Shown piece by piece: positions 56,235 through 64,000 of a stretch of DNA of 64,000 bases (position 1 is the first letter of the stretch; each line of letters begins with the position of its first letter). The DNA lies in assembly GCA_001599755.1 (NCBI GenBank), contig BCHX01000001.1, positions 558,001 to 622,000 on the forward strand. Direction: 5' to 3'. Made by a program: the position numbers and the translations under genes. The stretch comes from Gliomastix tumulicola (lineage: Eukaryota > Ascomycota > Sordariomycetes > Hypocreales > Bionectriaceae). A model generated the notes under the pieces. That model was not told the DNA's origin and made no database searches. It saw only the letters and a list, made by a program, of their open reading frames with translations.

Positions 56235-57992
56235 ATGACAGCTGGTGTGCTCAGTAGGCGTTGTCGAGGCGGAATCTGGGCCCTCGCTGCGTCTGTCCTC
56301 ATTTCTCTCTGCCTATTATATGCTTTCCAGGTACAGTTCCCCTGGCGTTTGATCAAGCTTATGATCGGCCTTGATCCTGAGTAACGTATCGCTAACTGAA
56401 GCTGTTTCCAGCTCTCCGCCTCCCCCTCATTCCACGATGCCCTCGCGACCACGAGCAACATCACCCTCACCAAGAAGCAGCTCGCCGAGCTGAATCCTCC
56501 CACCCGCAATGCTCCTACCACGACTGAACGCCGTCTGCGCATCTTCATGCCGGCCGACGCGCCGGGACTGAACCTGTGCAAGGTCATCATGTCCGCTGTC
56601 GCCCTGGGCTACCCGCTGCCCACACTCCTGAACTGGGACGGCGAGTTCGACCGCCCCGAGTGGCACTTCGCCGGCTCGCACATCGCGAAGCTCGAGAGTC
56701 TGTCCGCCGTCATCGAGGAGCTGCTCGACAATGCCGGCGACGACGCGCACGAGGACGACATCGCCCTCATGATCGACGCGTACGACCTGTGGTTCCAGCT
56801 GCCGCCGTCGGTCCTGATACAGCGCTTCAATCAGCTGAATGCGGAGGCCGACGAGAGGAACCGCAAGATATGGGAGGAGGCGTCCGCCGCTGGTGGAGGT
56901 GCTTTCCCCATCGCGCCTCCCAAGCAGGAGATCATCGTCACCTCGGCTAAAGATTGCAGCCCTGGGCCCGACTCTGGCTCTGATCCGCATTACGACCTTT
57001 GGCCCGAGTCGCCGATGCCGGATGATCTCTACGGAGAGGGTACTGACGAGCTCACACCTCCGAGCTGGGACGCCGCGCGAAAATACCGGAAGATCCGACC
57101 TCGATGCGTCAACAGCGGCGTCATCATGGGCACTATGGGTGCTCTGCGCCGCGCGCTCCAGAGATGCAGGGAGAAGGTGGACGAGACGGCGAGAAAAGGC
57201 CGTCAGCTTTGGAGCGACCAGGCCCTTTTCGGGGAGGTCATCGGAGACCAGGAGGCCTGGAGACACTGGGTCAGGGACCTCGCACAGACGTGGGACGGGA
57301 CCGAGGCTCAGCATTCATCGTCCCTGCATGGCCAATTTGTCGACAGCGTTGCCGAAGCGGCGATGGATGGAACACACTTCGAGTTCGGGATCGGCCTCGA
57401 CTACAGCTTCAGTACGATTCCTCCGACGTGCTCGGCCGAGGAGGACGGATACTTTGTGCAGTTGAGCGACAGCGAAGCCCTCGGCCTGCTCTCGGAGCAG
57501 GCCGGCGTGCCGGGCAATGTCCGCGTCAAGGGCATTCCCCCGGAGCTATACGGCTCAGGACTGGATGATGATCACCTGGCTGGCATTGACTGGGCCAAGG
57601 AGCAGCTCTACACAGACTTCTACTTCGGCACCACCCCCGTGGGGATACACCACAATGCCTGGATCGAGGGCTTGAAGGGCTGGCGGTTGAAGAACTGGTG
57701 GAGCAGGATGTGGTTCTTCCCACGCCTGCGCGCTCTTATCAAGCAGAGCCTGCAGTCCAGCGCTGAGACAGAAAGAGACCTGCATCGGATACGGCCGCAC
57801 GCGGAAGACGGGCATGAGGTTCTCTACAAAGCCCCGAAGGGGGCTGAGGTGACCGTTTTCAGGCCTGCCTGTGACGAATCACCTGCTGAGTTCGAGCCGA
57901 TCTCGTGGGACGGCGTTTGCCAGAGCGGGACGGCATCGGCGCCATGGCATGACAAGCTCTTTGGTGACGATGAGGGTCCCTTGGAGGTATGA
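56235..57992 (+). CDS. Type II membrane glycosyltransferase-like protein (PLOD-like)
   Basis: 558 aa from exons 56235-56330 and 56412-57992 (81-nt intron, phase 0). The N-terminal signal anchor (WALAASVLISLCLLYAF) indicates a Golgi/ER type II protein. The catalytic-type domain starts RLRIFMPADAPGLNLCKVIM. The DDIALMIDAYDLWFQLP segment carries a DxD-like acidic motif as in PLOD/collagen glucosyltransferase-related families. Later parts (FEFGIGLDYSFSTIPPTCSA, YTDFYFGTTPVGIHHNAW) are typical of this fungal group. Acceptor and donor are unknown. Another annotation might call it only a hypothetical protein. Confidence 0.85.
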
Positions 57993-58215
57993 TGGATGGG
58001 CCCAGGGTACCTATTATCAAAACCAGGAGTCCAGAGGGTTGGATTATGAATAACTGACATGACTATTAATATAATTTGGATAAAGCCTGTTACCACTGAC
58101 AGCGCGACTACCCTCCCTCCTTCTATTCTATTGTCTTGGACTTAAGCATTCTTCCTATCAGAAAGACGGACGATGAAGGTGTGACAAGGATAGCCTACTA
58201 CGTTCCGTGGACTCG

Positions 58216-60152
58216 TCAAGCCCCCTCCCTGTCAGCATCCAGCTTCCTCTTCCCAGCATCCTCGCCACCATCGACCCCGACGACCTTGCCATCCAGGCTC
58301 GGACGACTACCCTCGATGTTCTGAATGCTCGTGATCTGGGTACCGAGACCAGTGCAGACGTAGTCCTTCGTCTTCCACGCAGGGATGTTGGCATGGAACA
58401 GCTCGTCAATCTCCTCCAGACTGCGTCCCTTCATCTCCGGCACGACGAAGAAGACGAACGCGAGGGCGAGCAGCGAGATGCTGCCGTAGATCATGCCGAC
58501 CTTGGCGCCGAGCTTACCGGGCTCGTTCTGGACGAAGGGGTTGATGTAGGTGATGAGGAGGCTCGTGGTGAAGCCGAGGAGGGTGGCGACGGCGATGGTC
58601 CTCTCTCGGAGTTGGGTCGTCGAGACCTCAGCTGTTGACGTGATTAGGACTTAGTCACTCATATGGACTCTTAGGGAGTTTCCTTACTTGTCACAGTCCA
58701 CATGACCGAGCCCCAGCATGAAGCCGCAAAGACACCCTGTCAGTTGTTGGTTTGTCAGCCACGCTTTCGCGCAAATTTATGATTATGAAAGATCCAGTAC
58801 TCACGTATAGAAGGATGGCAGCGATGATCCCCTGAGCAGCCGAGTCGGACAGCTCATGGGTCTTGAACGCAGACGTCGCGCTGACAATCCACATCAGCGC
58901 CGCCATGAAGAACGAACCGGCCATCAGCATCGGCCGTCTCCCGATCTTATCCGTCAGGAAGAAGGTCGTGATGGTCGCCCCCAGATTCACGGCCATATTG
59001 GCCACGTTGATCAGCAGCGGCTGCTTCACGCCCACCTGCTGCAGGAAGATGACGAGGTACGTCGTCGTGAACGAGTTGCCCTGCGCCTGCTGCAGCACCT
59101 GCACGCCGACGGCGACGAGCGTGCGCCGGAGGTTTGTTCCCTGAAAACAGTCCGCGTACGACGTGGCCGCGTGGTTCTGTTTTTCTTCTTGCATGGCGAG
59201 GTCGATGAGCTCGATCTCCGTGGCGGCCTCGGCCTCGTTGGAGGAGCCCTTGCGCATGTAGACGAGGGCCTTGAGGGCGTCGGCTTTGCGGCCGCGGGAG
59301 AGGAGCCAGCGCGGGGATTCGGGGATGAGCCAGACGGCGGCGAGGAGCATGACGGGCGGGCCGAGCTGGACAACGATGGCTGGTGAGGGGGGGAGGGAGT
59401 GTTAGTTGAGGAGGGACGGACGGACGGATGGTTGGTGAAAGGGGTTACGTACCCGTCCTGTAGGACCATGTGCCGGTGAGAGTCTGCGAGGAGCCGTAGA
59501 CAGTGGCAGCCGCGAGAACAGCACCGACGTACAGCCAGGACTGGTAGAAGTTGACAAGACCACCTCGGATGGCGGCAGGAGCGAGCTCGGCCATGTACAT
59601 CGGGACACAGTTGGCCTCGATACCCATCGAGAATGCGTTGATGAGTCTGCCCACAGTCAAGACCCAGTAGTTCAAGACAACACACTGGATGACCATGCCC
59701 ACGATGGCAATGACACAGATGACCATGATGGTTCGTCTACGGCCGATAGTTCTGGTCAGGTAGCCGGCTAGGAGACAGCCGATGATCCAGCCTGCGAGAG
59801 GTGTGCCGCTGGCAGCGGAGAGCCAGGACGAGGGGAGGGTTCGGTGCTCAGCGTTGCCGTTCTTGCGGCCGTAGTCGTCGATGAAGGCCTGCTGGCCGAT
59901 GACACCAGCCCACCAGTTGTTGTCATATCCAAAGTTCTGCTCATGGTGTTAGTAGTTTTCCCCTTCAGAATGGGAAGAGACTGAAGAAAGCACGCACCAT
60001 CGCTCCGATCTGATTGACACCCATCGTTAGTCCGTATTTCGGGTCAAATATGTAGTAGAAATATCCTGCCCATGACTTACAGATGCACAGAGGAACACGC
60101 GGAGTAGACGCGGCGTCAGCTCACGCAAGAAACGTGGCTTGGAGACCTGCAT
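58216..60152 (-). CDS. MFS sugar transporter, six exons with a 12-nt microexon
   Basis: 535 aa plasma-membrane hexose-type transporter. Exons: 60152-60081, 60009-59998 (12 nt, encodes IGAM), 59936-59453, 59379-58805, 58736-58688, 58631-58216; all junctions are GT-AG and keep frame. Family signatures: GRRRTIMVICVIAIVG after helix 2, NAFSMGIEANCVPMYMAELAP, the loop PESPRWLLSRGRKADA, QQAQGNSFTTTYLVIF, IGRRPMLMAGS and the C-terminal VPEMKGRSLEEIDELF. All are intact, so the protein should be functional. It is divergent from a DUF1479 gene. Specific substrate is unknown. Confidence 0.93.
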
Positions 60153-61037
60153 TTTGGAGGCTGGCACTGGACTTCGCTGCTTGCGAGTGGCTGAAATCTG
60201 GATGGGATTTGGAGGAGTTGTAAGAGAGAATGGTCGGGTCGAGTTGATGCCTTTTAGACTCGAGAGAGCGAACGGACGTGCTGTTTATGGCCCTTAGATA
60301 TCAGCACAGCTGCCTGTCCCCGCGCGACCAAGATACTGGGTGGGATCCTAATCTCTAAGAGCCTATCTTTTGCAGATAGAGCTATCAGGCAGGGGACCCG
60401 ACAGACCCGGCCAGAATCCGGGGTTGGGGGCTGCTTAGCAACGAAATGGCTATCAGTGGGTGGCCATTTTTGACAGTGGAAGCCGTAAACCGGACTCGTG
60501 ATAATGCCAAGGGGCTGGCATAACTGGACGGCCAAAGTTGCGCCGCGGCGAGTTGCCCGCGGCGCAAGTGACTAGTGGGACTGTGGACTCAGTGCCGACT
60601 CACCATCCATGACTCGGGCCGCGATGTTCTGTTTTCATCCACACGAGTGGGTTGACCTCGAGGTTTCCACTCCCATCTTCTTGTGCGGGTAATTGTTGGC
60701 ATGTTCCCTTTGATCTTCGGATATTGCGCCGCGGGGACGGGCAAGATACGCTGGGCTGTTCACAATTCTCCATCGGCTTGCGGGTCAAGGCGGCCCGAGT
60801 TATGGTGCAAGCATCGACTCGCGTGATCTTGAGCTCACAGATTTCATTCCTAGGCGCCCTTGGAACTTGGCTGAGCAAACCCTTGATCAGCTGTATTTAA
60901 GTGGTCAAAGTGAGAAGGTCAGTTCTGATATCTTACCTAGAGATAACGAATCGATAGCTCAGAGTCTCGTTTCTTTCCCAACCTTCTGTTATCTTTCCCA
61001 CTGCCATCGAACGCGAGACAGTGCTGTATCAACCACA
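60153..61037. promoter_or_regulatory. Divergent promoter of sugar transporter and DUF1479 genes
   Basis: 885 nt between two start codons facing away from each other. Contains the inverted repeat described at 60538-60567 and a TATA-like TATTTAAG at about 60893 on the + side. Confidence 0.6.
60538..60567. promoter_or_regulatory. 11-bp perfect inverted repeat in divergent promoter
   Basis: Arms TTGCGCCGCGG (60538-60548) and CCGCGGCGCAA (60557-60567) with an 8-bp spacer. Each arm contains the palindrome CCGCGG, so CCG and CGG triplets occur on both sides. Zinc-cluster dimers bind CGG/CCG pairs, which makes this a candidate operator (inference). Confidence 0.6.
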
Positions 61038-62595
61038 ATGAGCAATACAGCTACCCAAGTTCAGACACACGAGCAGGACCAGTATCCGTGAGTAGTGGGC
61101 TGATCGATTGCCCGACACACCGGCTTACCAGGCTATAGCTGCCCGCTCCTTGAGGAGAGATTCTCTAAACTCAAGCAATCCGTCATCCGTCCCGAGAACC
61201 GCGACCGAGTCATCGAGTCCTACCATCGCCTAACGAAAGCCCTCGCCTCAGAAGCCGACCGAATCGCCCAACAAGGGCCCCGAGCAGTTCCAGAGATAAG
61301 CTTCGACGACATCGAAAAGAATGGCGGGGTTCTCCCCGAGGGCCTCGATCGCGTCGTCAGGCAGACTGGCTGTGTCATCATCCGTGGTGTGGTGTCTGAA
61401 GAGCAGGCGACGCAGTGGGAGAATGACTTGAGAAGCTACACCAAGCGGCACCCCAAGATCGCTGGATTCCCGAAGCATGACCCCCAGAACTTCAGTCTGT
61501 TCTGGACGCCGTCGCAGGTGCAGATCAGAAGTCACCCGCGTGTGCTCAAGACCATGGCTGCCGTTAGCAAGCTCTGGCACTTGACTGACGACAATCTCCC
61601 TTTCGACACGGCTAGCCAGGCCATTTACGCCGACCGTTTTCGCATCAGACACCCGACTCTAGGTATGTCCATGGAATGATGATGTTTTTTGTCGAGACAA
61701 GCATGCTGACTGTCGCCTGTGTAGACTCGGAGTACACCCTGAATGCCCATCAAGACAGCGGAGCGATCGAGCGATGGGAGGATCCGAGTTATAGAGCCTG
61801 CTATCAGAAGGTCTTTGACGGTCAATGGGAGGACTACGATCCGTGGAATGCCGATCATCGGTCTGACGCGAAGACGGATCTATACTCGACTGGAAGTAAG
61901 TGAAAGCTGCTTGAGCCCCTTGGGTGTTCGTGCTTCTGAGGATTGACCCTTTGCCAGAGTCTTGCAGTGCCTTTCGCTCCCTGCAAGGGTGGCTCAGCTT
62001 GTCTCACACAGGCACTGGAGAAGGGACCCTCCGTCTCGTCCCTGAGCTCAAGCTGTCCACTGCCTACCAGCTTCTCCGCCCATACTTCATCCTCAACGAG
62101 CAGTTCGACGACATGACCCCTCTCTTCCCAGGTGCGACACCGGGCTCTCTACAGTTCTTGCCGACAAATGATCTGCACCCTCACCTATTTATGGAGAAGA
62201 CCATGGTTGGGATCCCACCAGTCAAGCCCGGCGACTACGTTTTCTGGCACTGCGACCTCGTCCACGAAGTCGACAAGTTCCACCCGGGTGAGAGGGACTC
62301 CTCGGTGAGCTACAACGGCTGCGTGCCTCTTTGCCCTTACAATATCGAGAACATGGCTAGTATGCGTCAGAGCTTCCTAGACGTTCTTCCGCCCAAGGAC
62401 TTCGAGAAGTATGACCACGGAGAGCTGGAGACGGAGCATGAGGACCATGGCGCGAAGCGGGAAAACATCTTGTCTCTCGAAGGCTTGAGGGCCATGGGAC
62501 TGGAGCCGTTTGATGTAGATGAGGAGGGTCTGACGCCCGGACAGCGGGAAGTTCGCAAGATGGCAAACGCGAGACTGGGCTTTGTTAATGCCTGA
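61038..62595 (+). CDS. DUF1479 protein, Fe(II)/2-oxoglutarate oxygenase-like
   Basis: 460 aa from exons 61038-61087, 61139-61662, 61725-61895 and 61958-62595, all GT-AG. Typical DUF1479 blocks: TGCVIIRGVVSEEQATQWEN, HPKIAGFPKHDPQNFSLFW, YTLNAHQDSGAIERW with likely metal ligands His and Asp, QGWLSLSHTGTGEGTLRLVP, and GDYVFWHCDLVHEVD with the distal His. The cupin-like fold and H-x-D...H layout suggest oxygenase chemistry, but no substrate is established. It is divergent from a sugar transporter and followed by a zinc-cluster regulator, so a carbohydrate-linked catabolic role is plausible (inference). Confidence 0.92.
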
Positions 62596-62925
62596 GGACT
62601 TACGATGGATGCATGTTCAGATGTAACTAGAATACAAGAAGACAACTGCCCCAGTTCCACCATTGATCCCATTTTATTCCCAGCTGTCAATTATTAATGC
62701 GCTATTCCATGACCTTCAGTGGACTCAGTGGACCTCTTTAGCGTGTCTAGCTGATTCATGGCAGCAGATAGCCGAACGATATCAGGCCAACCCCGTATCT
62801 CCCAGTTATCACCTCTTTTCCATCCGCAATTCTTCACCAACGTGCCGTTATCGGCCAGAATCATCTCGGACGACATACGATTCCCCTCTTGAGTACCAGC
62901 TAATTGCACAGAGAGACATCTCCCC
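62596..62925. other. Intergenic, 330 bp
   Basis: Between DUF1479 and the regulator, same strand. Nothing recognised. Confidence 0.5.
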
Positions 62926-64000
62926 ATGGATTCTCAAACACAGTGGTCTGGTCCCCGGACATATCGCGCACGCAAGGTGAGTCTGCCGCACAAGCAAGCA
63001 TCTTTGGGCCCGTGCTTTCGACCACCAGTGCCTCACTGGCGATCTCTTCGGGATGTGACTGACGAGGGACTCTCCCCGAACAGCAAAGACCATGCGATGC
63101 CTGCCGAAGACGCAAGATCTGCTGCGTGCGCGAATCAGAGACCGAGCCCTGCTCTCTCTGCCAGATGAGATCCCAGCAATGCACGTTCCTGAGCAGGCCG
63201 AACGTGAGGCGACGCGGACCCGCGCGAGCCGAATCTGGAGAGTCTCCAGGTGAAGGTAGTCCTGGCAATGAGACTGTCCGAAGACCTGAACAGGAGGATG
63301 TGACGGGCGCCGAGCCACGCCAGCAGCGCAGTAAGATCAGCGCACGCGAGCTTCCGGACTCGTGGGTATCGCAGTTTGTCGGCTTGAGCGGTGACCAAGA
63401 CCCCTACGTTCTGCGGCACTGCGTCTTTCATGGAGACAAGTACAACAGTCACAGCTGGTCGTACCTCAGGGTGAGGAGCGGCATGGGCCAGACGCCAGCT
63501 CACTTCACGGTGCGTGCTTTCGTTCCAAGCTTCTATGCCAACCTACGAGCTTTGTTGCTGACCGTGATAATACAGATGGTGCCTGGCAGCCATCTTGACG
63601 CCTGGCCTTCGTGGTATCCAGCTCATCCGGCCGTTCAAGTCCATTCAGAAGATCACCGAAAGTTGATCGACTCCTACATTTCCGTCGTTCACGCCTCATT
63701 TCCGATGTTGGACCTCACATCACTCAGAGAAGAACCATCCCCGACATTCATACCCTTTTACGGCGCTGCGTACACCCTGTCACACAACTTCGTCTCGGAC
63801 TTGAGTCCCTCATGCAGGGAAGACATCAAGCAGTGGCGAGACTTTCTCTACCAGGTCTTACCCATCGAGGCTCGACATCCCCGTCTAGAGACATTGGAGG
63901 CTTGGCTGTGCTTCCTCCAGAGATATCCCATCATCCACCGAGCGCCGACCACTCCTGGCCTTTGGAGCGAGATTGGAAGTCTCGTGGGGGCGTCTCATGA
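62926..64000 (+). CDS. Zn(II)2Cys6 transcription factor, 3' end outside the window
   Basis: N-terminal 300 or so residues of a nuclear zinc-cluster regulator. Exons: 62926-62976, 63084-63509 and 63576 onward, open to the window edge. The zinc cluster is C21-x2-C24-x6-C31-x8-C40-x2-C43-x6-C50 (CDACRRRKICC, then CSLCQMRSQQC). After a charged linker comes the fungal-specific domain (FVGLSGDQDPYVLRHCVFHG, AWPSWYPAHPAVQVHSED, LIDSYISVVHASFPMLD). The intron after residue 17 places only a short basic leader (RTYRARK) before the cluster. Its position beside the DUF1479/sugar-transporter pair makes it a candidate regulator of them. Confidence 0.92.

Overview
The window is nuclear DNA of a filamentous ascomycete (Pezizomycotina, probably a Sordariomycete). 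The evidence is small spliceosomal introns of about 50-120 nt with CTRAC-like branch sites, GC-rich coding exons, several Zn(II)2Cys6 regulators, a HET-domain gene, and an AT-saturated transposon that looks like a product of repeat-induced point mutation (RIP). I resolved 22 protein genes, most by joining exons across introns; one of them runs off the right edge. I also found one likely broken transporter gene, one degenerate gene fragment and one LTR retrotransposon. I saw no tRNA, rRNA or CRISPR.

Layout, 0-25 kb: an SDR oxidoreductase with an N-myristoylation-like start; a six-exon XlnR-like zinc-cluster activator with a 22-CAG polyQ tract; and a second regulator with no visible DNA-binding domain. 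A minus-strand housekeeping block follows: EMC1 (ER membrane insertase), an acidic nuclear-type protein of unknown role, ISD11 (Fe-S cluster assembly) and IPI3 (60S ribosome biogenesis). After a 2.7 kb gap comes a large disordered conserved protein. From 24.9 kb the content is accessory: a small cysteine-free secreted protein, a HET-domain protein, a cytochrome P450, a phytanoyl-CoA-dioxygenase-like enzyme, a Zn2Cys6 regulator and a PGAP4-like membrane glycosyltransferase. P450, dioxygenase and regulator lie side by side and could be a small metabolic module without a visible backbone enzyme.

37.46-45.08 kb is one full-length LTR retrotransposon on the minus strand, with 227-bp LTRs and a 5-bp target duplication. 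Almost no CA, TG or CG dinucleotides remain inside it, and it holds no long open frame. Mutated reverse-transcriptase and chromodomain motifs can still be read, so it is a Ty3/Gypsy chromovirus. The outer ends of both LTRs are much less mutated, so the edge of the mutation process can be seen.

45-64 kb: an extended-SDR carbonyl reductase, a PHS1-type 3-hydroxyacyl-CoA dehydratase, a frameshifted and nonsense-mutated MFS transporter, a ChrR-like cupin, a cysteine-rich single-pass membrane protein, CLN3/Btn1, and a type II membrane glycosyltransferase-like protein. A sugar transporter and a DUF1479 dioxygenase-like gene are then divergently transcribed around an 11-bp perfect inverted repeat. 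A Zn2Cys6 regulator that leaves the window sits next to them. Exon limits were read by eye from splice consensus and protein continuity; none was tested by computation.
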